A stretch of DNA of 64,000 nt, taken from NCBI GenBank assembly GCA_016195405.1, contig JACPZP010000087.1:60928-124927 (forward strand). The letters run 5' to 3'. Source of the DNA: Planctomycetota bacterium (GTDB lineage Bacteria > Planctomycetota > Planctomycetia > Gemmatales > Gemmataceae). Shown here piece after piece: positions 1 through 9,357 of this stretch; the stretch's first letter is position 1; each line of letters starts with the position of its first letter. The notes under the pieces are model-generated. The model did no database searches. It was not told the origin of the DNA and saw only the letters and a program-made list of their open reading frames with translations. A program made the translations under genes and the position numbers.

Positions 1-150
1 GATCGACTGAAAAAACTGCGCGTACGCGTGGGAACTCAAGACTTGAAGATCGGCGCAATTGCACTGGCCAACGGTGCGCTCCTTTTATCCGCCAATTTAA
101 GTGATTTCCGAAGAATTCCAGGACTTCGCGTGGAGAATTGGCTCGAATGA
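1..150 (+). CDS. VapC-like PIN-domain toxin, C-terminal part (5' end outside window)
   Basis: Reading frame 1 is open from the first base to a TGA at 148-150 and encodes 49 residues. The segment contains TQDLKIGAIALANGALLL followed by SANLSDFRRIPGL and ends in RVENWLE. This is the typical end of a PIN-domain ribonuclease toxin, in which a conserved acidic residue precedes the LxxA helix and an 'N..DF..(V/I)PGL' strand closes the fold. VapC toxins cleave RNA, often tRNA, and are normally neutralised by a VapB antitoxin encoded just upstream, which here would lie outside the window. The TGA overlaps the ATG of the next reading frame (ATGA), so translation could be coupled. Family assignment is by eye from a partial sequence. 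Confidence 0.7.
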   Translation, partial: DRLKKLRVRVGTQDLKIGAIALANGALLLSANLSDFRRIPGLRVENWLE

Positions 151-527
151 TCATTGCCCGTTACGAAATCCTCGCCGAGCTTGGCCGCGGGACCACTGGC
201 GTTGTTTACAAAGCGCAAGATACGATTCGGGGCCGAGTCGTCGCGCTGAAAGTCGCCACCTTTTTGCCCAACACGGACCGCGCGACCAAATCCGGGCGTT
301 TTCTGCGTGAAGCGCGCAATACAGCATATCTGAGTACCCATTTAGGCTCGGCGATTCCACCAGTAACCGAAGTCGGCGATTCGGAGGGCACGCTTTTCCT
401 AGTGCGTGAATTCATTGAGGGCGACACCCTGGAACATCTTGTCGGATCGCGCACCATGAAATTGCGCGTGATCGATCGCTCGTCCATCCAGGGTGGCGCA
501 CTTTCAAGAAATGCATTTGCCGGCTAG
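147..527 (+). pseudogene. Truncated serine/threonine protein kinase (N-lobe only)
   Basis: From ATG 147 the frame reads MIIARYEILAELGRGTTGVV, a Pkn-type kinase start with the glycine-rich loop GRGTTGVVY, and continues with the ATP-binding lysine in ALKVA and an N-lobe ending near LVREFIEGDTLEHLV. After about residue 105 the similarity stops. The catalytic HRD loop and DFG motif are absent, and the frame ends at a TAG after an unrelated tail. A full kinase domain needs about 260 residues, so this is a deletion remnant or a rearrangement junction at roughly 455-470. Its ATG overlaps the stop of the VapC-like gene. A separate function as an ATP-binding fragment cannot be excluded but is unlikely. 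Confidence 0.75.
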
Positions 528-582
528 AGGCGGTTGGCGGATAATCCAACGAAGCACGTTCGTCTTTCTTCGGGAGAACGAC

Positions 583-1254
583 ATGATGGCGCGCATATCA
601 GCTCTCGTTGGAATTGTTTTGGCGCTATTGGTGCCCAACGTATCAAGCGGCGGCGACAAAACCGGAATCGCTATCGCCAAGGACAAAAAGACGGTCACGA
701 TTCCCTGCAAGATCGCCCCGCGCAAGTTGCCAAATCTCGACCAGATCTATCCGCTCGAAGTGGTGGCGACCTTCCCCGCTCCCAAAGGACAGAAGGCTCA
801 TGAAACGGTCGTGATCTACGACGCCAAGCCCAGCGAAATTCACAAGGCGCTCGAAGCGTTAGGACTCAAGGCTGGCAAACCCGGGCTGGGCGAGCGATCT
901 AAGGCGTCAGGCCCGGAGGTGAAGATTTTCCTCGAAGTACCAAGCCCTGACGGCAAGCCTAAGAGGTTACCGATCGAAGAAACCATGGTCGATCTCAATA
1001 CAGGCAAGACTCTGCCTCCGCTCACCTGGTTGTTTACCGGCTCCGCAATGAAAAGTCCCGATCCCGAAAAGGACGACGTGGTCTACGGCGCTGATTTATC
1101 GGGCACGCTCATCACCATCTTTCCCGTCACCGACGACACGGTCATTCAAACCAATCTCGCCGCCAAGGATGAAAAGAACTGGAAACTCGAACTCAACAAG
1201 AAGCTGCTGCCCAAGGAAGGCGCCGCGGTGAAATTGATCATTCAAGCAAAGTGA
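583..1254 (+). CDS. Secreted YdjY-like domain protein
   Basis: The protein has 223 residues when started at ATG 583, which has GGGAG 6 bases upstream; the longer frame from 493 would put unrelated residues before the signal peptide. It opens with a signal peptide (MARISALVGIVLALLVPN). The mature part contains KTVTIPCKIAPRKLP and YPLEVVATFPAPKGQKAHE, then 'SEIHKALEALGLKAG'. This arrangement resembles the YdjY domain found in many planctomycete exported proteins, whose role is unknown. It is followed after 37 bases by another exported protein in the same direction, so the two may be cotranscribed. Export is well supported; the domain name is from memory. Confidence 0.6.
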   Translation: MMARISALVGIVLALLVPNVSSGGDKTGIAIAKDKKTVTIPCKIAPRKLPNLDQIYPLEVVATFPAPKGQKAHETVVIYDAKPSEIHKALEALGLKAGKPGLGERSKASGPEVKIFLEVPSPDGKPKRLPIEETMVDLNTGKTLPPLTWLFTGSAMKSPDPEKDDVVYGADLSGTLITIFPVTDDTVIQTNLAAKDEKNWKLELNKKLLPKEGAAVKLIIQAK

Positions 1255-1291
1255 ACGGCGCTAACCCGCAAGCGGGACAGGGGAGGAATCC

Positions 1292-3718
1292 ATGAAAGCG
1301 CGTGTGTATCTGTTGCTCGCCGGACTTGCGTTTTTCTGCCTCTCTCTTCCCGCGCTCACCTACGTCGAAGAACGCTACACGTTGCCGCGCACGATCGACG
1401 AATCGACCAACATCGTAGTCATGAAGGTCGAACGCATCAACAAAGAGAAAAAGCTCATCATCTACAAGAAGCTCTTCGACCTTAAGGGTAAGCATCCCAC
1501 CGACCTCATCAAGCACAACGTCGGCGTCGGCGGCTTCAATGAGTTTGAAACCAAGGCCCCCATGGAATGGGCCGAGGTCGGCAAGATCGCGATCTTCTTT
1601 CACAACGGCTCGGCCAGCGAGACCTGCATCGGCAAATACTGGTACCAGTGCTATCCCGGCGGCGAATGGTGGAATCACAGCCACGGCGAGCCTTACATGT
1701 GCCGAACCTATTGCGGCGACATCGAAGGACTCAGGGTCGCCATCGAGAAGCTGCTCAAGGATGAAGACGTGATCGTGACCGCGACCGTGGGCAAGACCGA
1801 CAAGCGCATTCACAAGGTGAAATGCAGCATGAAGAAGCCCCTCGACTACATCGTCGCCGAGGGGCCGAGCATCGAGAAGACGAAGCTGTCCGACGTGGCG
1901 GCGTTTTCGGACATGATCGAGCTGCCGCGGCCTCAGGGAAGCCTCGAAGGCGCCATCCCCGTGGATTTCGATAACGACGGCTACACCGATCTGCTCTTGG
2001 TCGGCTCGGAAGGCTTCATGCTTCTGCACAACGATCGCAAGGGCAACTTCGAGGACTGGACCGACAAGTGGGGCTTGGCCGGCGAGGCCGGCTGCAAGGC
2101 CGCCGCTTTCGCCGATTACAATCGTTCCGGAAGGCTCTCGCTTTTGACCTCGACGGGCAAGCTCTACACCAACACCGGCACGAAATTCAAGGACGATTCC
2201 GATCTCCTCCCCAAGACGCCTGAGCGCGTCGACAATCCCGGCGAAGCCATGGCCTGGACCGACTTCGACAAGGACGGCTTGCCTGACATCATCTGTTCCG
2301 TCGGCGCCCGTGGATTGGCGGCCTTTCGCAACACCGGCGGCAAAGGCGGCGTCTGGTTCGAGGATGTTTCGGAGAAAGTCGGCCTTGGTCCCAACGGCGC
2401 GGGCGCGGAACCCAGCAACTACTTGTCAACGCTCGACATCAACGGCGACGGCAAGGTCGGCTTCATTCTCAATCTGGAACAGCCGTTGGTCGTGGTCAAC
2501 AAAAACGGCGTCTTCCGCGAGGCCAAGGAGCACGGCATCGCCTTCCCCGCCCTGCCCCGCCCGGCGCTTGCGCCATCGCATTATCTCAATGACGGCCGAC
2601 TCGGTCTCTTCGTCACCAGCAACGAACGCGCGGGCGCCATCCGCGATTGGCAGCTTCTCGGCACGTTTTCGCAGGCGGAAGACAAGAAACTCCCCGAGCC
2701 TGCGAAACTGAACCCCGAGGATTTTCCTTTCATCAAGATGGGCGGCGATGTATGGCGATGGACTCCGGTCAAGGCGAAGGCGAATGGCGCCATCGAATTT
2801 GGCAGAAGACAGCCTTCGCCCAACGCCTCCTATGCGTTTGCCTCTTTTACGTGGCCACGCGATGAGCGGATCGTGCTCAACATCGGCAGCGAGAACGGCA
2901 TTCGCGTCTGGCTTAACGGCAAGGAGGTTCACAAGTTCGACGGCGCCCGTTCCTACCTGCCGGACACCGATGCGCCCGAAGTCGACGTCAAAAAGGGAAC
3001 GAATGTCGTCCTTCTCAAGGTATTCGACGAAGGGCCGCTTTGGCGCAGCTCGGTCCGTCCCGCGCACCGCGACATCTATCCGCCGCCGGCCGTCCAATTC
3101 TACATGCGCGACGCCAAGGGCAATTTCACCGACATAACGAGCGAGACGGGCGACCTTGCCCAACTGCGGGCCGATGCCGTTTCCGCCGTTTGGGCCGACC
3201 TCGATAACGACGGCCTTCCCGATTTGCTTATTACCACGAAGACCGGACTGGTCCGCTACTATCACAACTTGGGCGACGGCAAATTCCGCTATGCCACCGC
3301 GGACTTGGGCCTGGAGCAGAAGTTCAAAGCGGCCGGCGTCGTGGTCGCCGACTTCAACAAGGACGGCGTCCCCGATCTGCTACTCCTCGGTAACGACTCC
3401 GATCCGTGCGTGGTCTTGTTAGGCAAGCTCAAGTGCAAGCGCACTCCCTTGACGGTGCGCTGTGCGGGCCCCGACTCTTCCATCGATTCAATCGTGAAGC
3501 TTCGTGACATTGCCGGTAAGCTCATCGCCCAACAATTCTTGGGCGGCGGCGATGGCCGCAATCTCCAAGTCGCCACCGAAGCGCGCTTTGCTATTAACCC
3601 CGGCAAGTACCGAATCGAAGTGTGTTATAGCACCGGCATGATCCGCTCGCGCCAAATCGAGATCGCTTCGCAGGCGGCTTGGGAAACGTTCGACGACAAA
3701 ACGCCCATTCAGAAATAG
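1292..3718 (+). CDS. Exported VCBS/FG-GAP repeat protein
   Basis: This 808-residue protein has an N-terminal signal peptide and a GGAGG ribosome site 5 bases before ATG 1292. Calcium-loop motifs of the FG-GAP/VCBS type recur: DFDNDGYTD, DFDKDGLPD, DINGDGKVG, DLDNDGLPD and DFNKDGVPD, which predicts an extracellular beta-propeller. Around residues 520-590 there is a beta-sandwich-like segment (ENGIRVWLNGKEVHKFDG, then KKGTNVVLLKVFD) of a kind seen in planctomycete surface proteins. The first 200 residues are Cys- and Trp-rich and were not recognised. It is probably a surface or periplasmic binding protein; the ligand is unknown. Half of a palindromic repeat (CGCTAACCCGCAAGCGG) lies just upstream at about 1259-1275. 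Confidence 0.75.
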   Translation: MKARVYLLLAGLAFFCLSLPALTYVEERYTLPRTIDESTNIVVMKVERINKEKKLIIYKKLFDLKGKHPTDLIKHNVGVGGFNEFETKAPMEWAEVGKIAIFFHNGSASETCIGKYWYQCYPGGEWWNHSHGEPYMCRTYCGDIEGLRVAIEKLLKDEDVIVTATVGKTDKRIHKVKCSMKKPLDYIVAEGPSIEKTKLSDVAAFSDMIELPRPQGSLEGAIPVDFDNDGYTDLLLVGSEGFMLLHNDRKGNFEDWTDKWGLAGEAGCKAAAFADYNRSGRLSLLTSTGKLYTNTGTKFKDDSDLLPKTPERVDNPGEAMAWTDFDKDGLPDIICSVGARGLAAFRNTGGKGGVWFEDVSEKVGLGPNGAGAEPSNYLSTLDINGDGKVGFILNLEQPLVVVNKNGVFREAKEHGIAFPALPRPALAPSHYLNDGRLGLFVTSNERAGAIRDWQLLGTFSQAEDKKLPEPAKLNPEDFPFIKMGGDVWRWTPVKAKANGAIEFGRRQPSPNASYAFASFTWPRDERIVLNIGSENGIRVWLNGKEVHKFDGARSYLPDTDAPEVDVKKGTNVVLLKVFDEGPLWRSSVRPAHRDIYPPPAVQFYMRDAKGNFTDITSETGDLAQLRADAVSAVWADLDNDGLPDLLITTKTGLVRYYHNLGDGKFRYATADLGLEQKFKAAGVVVADFNKDGVPDLLLLGNDSDPCVVLLGKLKCKRTPLTVRCAGPDSSIDSIVKLRDIAGKLIAQQFLGGGDGRNLQVATEARFAINPGKYRIEVCYSTGMIRSRQIEIASQAAWETFDDKTPIQK

Positions 3719-3736
3719 CGAGGCGCGGAATCTGTA

Positions 3737-3778
3737 GGACGGGCTTCCTAGCCCGTCCGACGGCCTGAGAAGGCCGTC
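3737..3778. repeat. Two adjacent short palindromes after the VCBS gene
   Basis: Two perfect hairpins stand side by side: 3737-3758 with 9-base arms beginning GGACGGGCT, and 3759-3778 with 8-base arms beginning GACGGCCT. A similar doublet of GGACGG hairpins occurs at 21729-21778, so this looks like a dispersed intergenic repeat family. It may also help terminate transcription of the VCBS gene, although no U-run follows. Confidence 0.6.
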
Positions 3779-3814
3779 CTTCGTGCGCTGAAATCAGACC
3801 CGTCAATTAGAAAT

Positions 3815-3861
3815 GAAAAAAGGCGCGCCTTGGAATTGTGGTTCCGAGTGCGCGCCCTTTT
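3815..3861. terminator. Bidirectional rho-independent terminator
   Basis: An A-run (3816-3821) leads into GGCGCGC, a loop, GCGCGCC at 3850-3856 and a T-run, in the space between two convergent genes. The A-run and T-run on the two sides let it serve both the plus-strand VCBS gene and the minus-strand hydrolase. Confidence 0.7.
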
Positions 3862-3880
3862 GCCTGGGTTGGCTGCGGGA

Positions 3881-4744
3881 TTAGGCCTTTGCAGCCATTT
3901 GCTTGGCAGCCATGAACTCTCCGACCTTTCCCGCCACCAAACTTGGGTTGGTCACAAAAGCTAGATGCCCACAGTTGGGAAGTTTCTCCAACTGCGCTCC
4001 GGCGATTCCGTCATCCAGTTCTTTCAAGCCTCGTTGCGAAACCAGCACGTCCCGGTCGCCTGCTAGGATCAAGGTCGGGACGCGGATCCGGTGCATGCGC
4101 CGGTCCACGTTGTACTCTTCCACCAACTTGAAGCGGTGGGCCATGACGCTCTGGTCCGTTTGCCAAATCTGCCGCGTAACGAATTCGAACAGGCCTTGAT
4201 TCCGTAAGGCGCTGCCGAACAGAAGGTTGAAAAACTGATTGACGAACGCGTTATCCGCGGGCAAGGGAAAACGCGACAGCACGGTTCCTGCGACCTGATG
4301 GAGCAGTCCCCTCTCATGGCGGGCGCCGACGCCCTGTACGATCAGCTCGCTGAGTCCATGCGGGAATCGGGCCGCGAATTCCAGCGCCACCAGTCCGCCG
4401 AAAGAGACGCCGAATACGGTTGGAGTTTCCAGGCATCGCCAATCGATGAACTCGCGCAAGTCATCTACCAGATCGCCCATGGAGAATGGCTGGCGAAGCG
4501 CGAAGCAGTCATCTTCACCACGCAGCTGATAGCTAATGACGCGAAATTGTTCCGCGAGAATCTTTGCCAAAGGACCGAGCAACTCGTAACCGCCCGCCAT
4601 TCCAGGGATAAGGACTAGAGGCGGCCCGCTTCCCCATTCGCAGTAACTGACGGTGTAATTCGTGAGATGTGCACAACCAACGCTTCCTGCCCCAGCTCGG
4701 AAGTTTGCACCGCTGGCGGTGAGCCAGCTTTTTGAAACTTTCAC
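3881..4744 (-). CDS. Alpha/beta-hydrolase
   Basis: The 287-residue product has the alpha/beta-hydrolase pattern. It shows an oxyanion-side HG-equivalent in LVLIPGMAGG, a nucleophile elbow GVSFGG with Ser near residue 140, an acid in AGDRDVLVS and the catalytic His in NCGHLAF. A lid-like insertion lies between the elbow and the acid. The nearest groups are the soluble ester, lactone or haloperoxidase-type hydrolases, and the substrate cannot be told from sequence. No signal peptide is evident, so it is probably cytoplasmic. It is a single gene running toward the VCBS gene with a shared terminator between them. Confidence 0.8.
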   Translation of the reverse strand: MKVSKSWLTASGANFRAGAGSVGCAHLTNYTVSYCEWGSGPPLVLIPGMAGGYELLGPLAKILAEQFRVISYQLRGEDDCFALRQPFSMGDLVDDLREFIDWRCLETPTVFGVSFGGLVALEFAARFPHGLSELIVQGVGARHERGLLHQVAGTVLSRFPLPADNAFVNQFFNLLFGSALRNQGLFEFVTRQIWQTDQSVMAHRFKLVEEYNVDRRMHRIRVPTLILAGDRDVLVSQRGLKELDDGIAGAQLEKLPNCGHLAFVTNPSLVAGKVGEFMAAKQMAAKA

Positions 4745-5067
4745 ACCCCGACTCCTAATTCACCAAGACATGGTTTGAGGATACTCCAACGCAGTTTTGG
4801 TGCCAACATCAGACTGGATAATCCAACGCGATTCCATCAAATAATTAATCCATAAGTCAATACCATTCGCCAATTTATGTCCATCTTAGCTAGCTTTACA
4901 CATGGCACTAACAGGCGGAAGCGTTTCCAATCGTCGATATTAAGCGCCGAAAAACCGGCGCTCACGCAATCAAGCGAATTATTGGAAGAGTTGTTGACCC
5001 ATGCATAATCAGCGCCTACCCTATACTGAGATGGCCGATTCGTCCAGCGTTAAAGTTAATTCAGCAA
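4745..5067. other. Intergenic region between divergent genes, no gene seen
   Basis: This space between the minus-strand hydrolase and the plus-strand sigma-54 activator is richer in A and T than its neighbours and should hold both promoters. Possible -10-like elements are present (CATAAT at 5004-5009), but no convincing -35 partner or -24/-12 sigma-54 site was found. No RNA gene or repeat was recognised. Confidence 0.4.
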
Positions 5068-8000
5068 ATGGTTTCGGAGTCAGCGCCGAAGTTTCGCCAC
5101 CAATCATCAATGCGTCAAACCATCGGCAAACTCTTTGGAATTGCTGCAAACAGGCGTGCTCTGCTGATTCTTGCGGGAGTTCTCGTTTCGATTTACGGAA
5201 TCGCTGTACTCTTGTACGTTCAGTCCATTCCGGACCTCGGAATCAGAAGCGTATTTAGTACGACGATCAAGGGAGACTTGCGAATCCACCACGGTGTGGC
5301 GCCACCCGATGGCAGCGAGGCTGTCGAAGTCGGGGACATCCCAATTCGGATTTGGCCCGACCTTCTCAACGCTCCCTATCAGATTCGGGAGCACCTTTCA
5401 AAGTTCCCGGAAAAGGCATTTGATTGGGCACAATGGGACGCCGCGAGCAAACAGCGCCTCATTCGCGTTCGCTTTCAAGACCCAGCCGGTGAATTCGAAG
5501 AATGCTGGTGTTATCTGGGCGCCCTTCCGCCGGAGGAGCTGGTTCCGTCGATCCTTTGGTTCATACTGAAATTCATGCTCTTTTCCGTGGGCGCTCTCGT
5601 CTTGTGGAAGCGACCGACGGACAAGGCCGCGGCTCAGTTCTTCCTCCTTTGCATCGTGACTCTCGGCGCTTACATGGGCGGCTATCATTGGTCGCATATC
5701 ACCCGCCTGCCGATTTTGCTTCTCGTGTTCATGGTTTGCTCGGTGCTGTTGCCGGTAGTCACCCTGCACTTCTACCTGATTTTTCCACGCCGCAAGCCAA
5801 TTGTCGAACGGCATCCACGGCTGACCTTCGCAGCCATTTACGGCATCCCCCTGGCATTCTTGCTCGTCATGATCGGAGTGTATTTGCGGGTGCGCGAGCT
5901 GGTGTATGCGCCGGCGCCGCCGGTGGAAACGCTGGCCAGCCTCGATCTCTTGCGCAATGTGATCGTCACTTATCTCGGCGTAGCGGGCATTTGGTATCTC
6001 GGCAGCATCGTGGCACTGGTCTACAGCTTGTGGACCGTAAGCAATCCCACCGAACACAATCAGGTGAAATGGATTCTCTTCGGCGCCGTCTTGGCTCTTG
6101 TGCCACTCAGCTTCTCGTTCTACTTGGTCCTCTGGGACCCCAACGCGTTCGGCGCCGGCGCCGCCACCTGGCCCATGTTCGCCGCCTCCGCCTGCATCAC
6201 CGTCGCCTTCGCCATCAGCATCACCCGCTATCGCCTCATGGAGCTGGACAAAATCCTCACGTCCGGCATGACGTACTTTCTCATCAGCTTCCTCGCCGGC
6301 CTTGCCTATTACGCCATCCTTTTCGTCGGCACTTTGATGTTCAATGCCACGCCCAAGCTTTCCGAGGCGCTCGCGGTCAGCACGACCGCGCTCCTGTTGA
6401 TGCTCGTTCTTGACCTGGCGCGGACGCGGCTGAAGAAAGTCCTTGATCGGCGGTTCTCACGGCAGAAGTCACAGCTCGATCAGACGTTGCAGCGGCTTGG
6501 CCAGGCAATCGAGCAGCTTGTCGATCCGATCGCGCTCGCGCAAAAGTTCCTGCAAGCGACCAGCGACTTGCTTGGCGTCGCGCGGGGGGCGGTTTATCTC
6601 CGGCAGGGCGAGCCGCCGTTGTACGTTCTGGCTACCTCACTGGGGCAGCCGCCGGAGTTGGCCGAGCTGGCTGAAGGCTGCCCTCTCATCGAGGCGACGC
6701 AGAACGGTAAGATCGTCCTCGCCCGCGGCCGCAGCGTCCCATGGAGCCCCGCGCAGCGCCAGCTCGAATATCTGCGCGGCGGCATCGCGCAGCCGCTCGC
6801 TCAAAATGGCCGGCTGCTCGCGCTCTTGATCCTCGGACCCAAAGAGCCGCCCTATCGGCAGGAAGACCTTGATCTCTTGGCGGCCTTCGCCCAAATCACC
6901 GTCCTCGCGCTGGAAAGCGCGGCCGGTCATCGCACCATCGAGGACCTCAACAAGGACATTCAGGGCAAAGTGGAGAAGATTTCGGAGCAGCAGCGACGCA
7001 TTTTCGCCTTGCAGAGTCAACTGCGGCGACAATCCGAACCTTTTACGCCGAAGAGCGATTTCTCTGCCGATGGAAAAGCGGCCGATGGAAAAGCGGTCGA
7101 TGGCAAACCAGTTGATGGAAAAGCAGGCGACGCATATGAGATGGTTGGCCGCGCCGTCACGGTCTCCTCCGGAGGAATCGTTGGCTCAGGCCCAGCCGTG
7201 CAGCATCTCTTGAATCTTGTGCGCAAAGTCGCGGCCACCGACGCCGTGGTCTTCATCCGGGGCGAGAGCGGCACCGGCAAGGAACTCTTGGCGCGGGCCG
7301 TTCATGAGACCAGCCCGCGCGCCGCCAAGCCGTTCGTCAAGGTTCACTGCGCCGCCTTGTCCGCCAGCCTCTTGGAAAGCGAGCTGTTCGGACACGTCAA
7401 AGGAGCGTTCACCGGCGCCCACCGCGACAAGATAGGCCGTTTCGAGCTGGCCAATGGTGGCACCCTATTCCTCGACGAGATCGGCGACATCAGTCTCGAA
7501 GTGCAAACGAAGCTGCTGCGCGTCTTGCAGGAGAAGACCATCGAACGCGTCGGCTCAAGCGAATCGCTGGCTGTCGACGTCCGCATTCTCGCCGCCACCC
7601 ACCAGGACATCGAAGAGCTGATCCGCGAGGGCCGCTTCCGCGAGGACTTGTTTTATCGGCTCAACGTCTTCCCCATCCGCGTGCCGCCCTTGCGCGAGCG
7701 CATCGAAGACATTCCCGAGCTGGCTTTGCACTTCGTTCGCGAAGCGGCCGAGCGTTGCAAGAAGCAAGTCACGCGCATTGAGGACGACGTGCTGCCGCTT
7801 TTGAAGGGCCACCCTTGGCCGGGAAACATTCGTCAACTCGAAAACGTGATCGAGCGCGCCGTGGTGATCACCGAGGGCGACGCGATCACCGAGCACGAGC
7901 TGCCGGAAGAGTTCTTCGATTTGAACGGTGAAGGGCGGCCAGGAGCGAGCGTACCCAGAATTAACGAAGCTGTGTTCGAATTCGCGGAAGGCGCCGCCCG

Positions 8001-8169
8001 GGTGAAATCGCCCGTCACCAGCTGGCGTATGCAGCGCGAACGGTTGGAGCGCGAGCAGCTAGTGCGCGCTCTTGCCGCCGCCTCGGGCAACAAGGCGGAA
8101 GCCGCTCGAGCGCTCGGAGTGGCCCGCAGCACCTTGGTGAGCCGATTGAAAAAGCTCGGTCTCGGTTGA
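5068..8169 (+). CDS. Membrane-anchored sigma-54-dependent transcriptional activator (TM-GAF-AAA+-Fis)
   Basis: The 1033-residue protein starts at ATG 5068 or more likely ATG 5110. It has one TM segment at about residues 30-50, an extracytoplasmic domain to about 165, then a block of about seven TM helices to about 440. A GAF-like domain follows (about 470-620) and a coiled coil. The sigma-54 activator core has Walker A GESGTGKE (about 731), the sigma-54 contact motif GAFTGA (about 778) and Walker B FLDEIGD (about 800). A Fis-type helix-turn-helix closes the protein ([20 protein letters not shown]). Between GAF and AAA+ lies a short repeat of DGKA/DGKP units (about 666-688). This is a one-protein membrane sensor and enhancer-binding regulator; such activators are usually soluble and paired with a kinase. 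Targets are unknown. Confidence 0.85.
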   Translation: MVSESAPKFRHQSSMRQTIGKLFGIAANRRALLILAGVLVSIYGIAVLLYVQSIPDLGIRSVFSTTIKGDLRIHHGVAPPDGSEAVEVGDIPIRIWPDLLNAPYQIREHLSKFPEKAFDWAQWDAASKQRLIRVRFQDPAGEFEECWCYLGALPPEELVPSILWFILKFMLFSVGALVLWKRPTDKAAAQFFLLCIVTLGAYMGGYHWSHITRLPILLLVFMVCSVLLPVVTLHFYLIFPRRKPIVERHPRLTFAAIYGIPLAFLLVMIGVYLRVRELVYAPAPPVETLASLDLLRNVIVTYLGVAGIWYLGSIVALVYSLWTVSNPTEHNQVKWILFGAVLALVPLSFSFYLVLWDPNAFGAGAATWPMFAASACITVAFAISITRYRLMELDKILTSGMTYFLISFLAGLAYYAILFVGTLMFNATPKLSEALAVSTTALLLMLVLDLARTRLKKVLDRRFSRQKSQLDQTLQRLGQAIEQLVDPIALAQKFLQATSDLLGVARGAVYLRQGEPPLYVLATSLGQPPELAELAEGCPLIEATQNGKIVLARGRSVPWSPAQRQLEYLRGGIAQPLAQNGRLLALLILGPKEPPYRQEDLDLLAAFAQITVLALESAAGHRTIEDLNKDIQGKVEKISEQQRRIFALQSQLRRQSEPFTPKSDFSADGKAADGKAVDGKPVDGKAGDAYEMVGRAVTVSSGGIVGSGPAVQHLLNLVRKVAATDAVVFIRGESGTGKELLARAVHETSPRAAKPFVKVHCAALSASLLESELFGHVKGAFTGAHRDKIGRFELANGGTLFLDEIGDISLEVQTKLLRVLQEKTIERVGSSESLAVDVRILAATHQDIEELIREGRFREDLFYRLNVFPIRVPPLRERIEDIPELALHFVREAAERCKKQVTRIEDDVLPLLKGHPWPGNIRQLENVIERAVVITEGDAITEHELPEEFFDLNGEGRPGASVPRINEAVFEFAEGAARVKSPVTSWRMQRERLEREQLVRALAAASGNKAEAARALGVARSTLVSRLKKLGLG

Positions 8170-8456
8170 CATTGCTCGATCAAGCCCGGTTTCTGTGCAG
8201 GATTCTGTGCAAATCGCTCACCCCCCTCTCTTGGCGTCACCCAGCTTTGAATCATGTCCGATTTGCACGTTTTGAAACTCGTTCGCCTGCATTTGGATCT
8301 AGTAGTCTAAAGCGACTCACTAGCCAAATCGGCCTTTCAGGGCAGCATTCGTTTCATGAATGAAAAATACGTTTCAGCAGGTGCCTGTGAGTGGTGAATA
8401 AATGAAAGTACAATCGCGACGTGACGGATTCTGGACGGACCGGTTTGCCGGCTTGA

Positions 8457-9323
8457 CTATTTCTTCACTTCAAATTTGAGCGTGTTCTCCCCCGGCTTGA
8501 AGTTCGTCTTGGTCCCCGCTTTGCCGCCATTGAAGTAGCCGGCGCCCTCGTGCCAGCCGACGACTTGCAGATCGACGCCGGTGGGAACGTTCTTGATCTC
8601 GAACGTGCCGTCCTTGCCGGTGCGGGCGAAAAACGGATGCTCGAACGCATGAAGGTGGCCGCCCATCCAGGAATGGATGTTGCATCGCAATTGAATCAGA
8701 TCATTTGGGTTAATCGGAAAAGTCTTCGATTCGCCCGGAGCGAGCGTTGGATTGCCGCCTGGATTCTTGACGGGATCGCCGTTCCATTTGGTGTTGTGCT
8801 GAATTTTGGCGCTATTCTTGACAACGAAATCTTCGCCTGTCGGCTTGAATTCTTTGCCGTCAAAGTATTTGGGAAATGCCACTTGCACGTGCGGCACGAA
8901 GGCGCAGTAAGGTTGATCCACCACGGCGGGCTCTTTGCGAGTTCGCAGCTCTTCGGGAAGATCGAAATAGGTTCCCTTAGGAGGCGCGAGCCAAACGACT
9001 ACGTCGGCGACGCCGCCGTTGGCATCCACGAGCCATTTCTGATCGGCGTTCTGCTCCGGGTCGGGCGAGTGGCAATCCTTGTTGGCCTTCAAGTCGGGTA
9101 ACCACGCATAGTTTGGCCTTTCACCGACGAAGACCACCTGGCCTTTGATGGTTCCGTCGTATGTTCCCTTGAACGGCTTCCGTTCGGCGGCGGTTGTGCC
9201 CTTTGTCGGCCGTGGCGACGGATTGTCGTCTTCTTCGGTCCTTTTACTGCAGCCGGGCGCCATCGTCGTAAGGCCGATTAGGATGGCCGTCAGTCCAGCG
9301 GGAAGCCACGGGGCAGGTCGCAT
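8457..9323 (-). CDS. Cupredoxin-like lipoprotein, last gene of the bc-complex operon
   Basis: The 288-residue protein has a signal peptide ending in an acceptable lipobox (MAPGC, Cys 25). The mature part contains a His in AKIQHN (about 175) and the cluster CNIHSWM (about 214-220). C-x2-H-x2-M with an upstream His is the ligand pattern of type 1 copper sites such as plastocyanin. A carboxypeptidase-regulatory-like beta-sandwich follows (GTFEIKNVPTGVDLQVVGW). It is a paralogue of the next gene upstream (9358-10149), with the same ligands. Position downstream of the cytochrome genes suggests a membrane-tethered electron carrier for that complex. Copper binding is inferred from spacing only; it could instead be a structural subunit. 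Confidence 0.65.
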   Translation of the reverse strand: MRPAPWLPAGLTAILIGLTTMAPGCSKRTEEDDNPSPRPTKGTTAAERKPFKGTYDGTIKGQVVFVGERPNYAWLPDLKANKDCHSPDPEQNADQKWLVDANGGVADVVVWLAPPKGTYFDLPEELRTRKEPAVVDQPYCAFVPHVQVAFPKYFDGKEFKPTGEDFVVKNSAKIQHNTKWNGDPVKNPGGNPTLAPGESKTFPINPNDLIQLRCNIHSWMGGHLHAFEHPFFARTGKDGTFEIKNVPTGVDLQVVGWHEGAGYFNGGKAGTKTNFKPGENTLKFEVKK

Positions 9324-9357
9324 AAGACGCTCCTACAAAGAATCGTTGCCGCTAGGA

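Noticed and set aside
1238..2029. Long minus-strand frame opposite the VCBS gene
   Set aside because: Shadow of the coding strand in GC-rich DNA; no start signal or family, and the plus strand has clear VCBS motifs.
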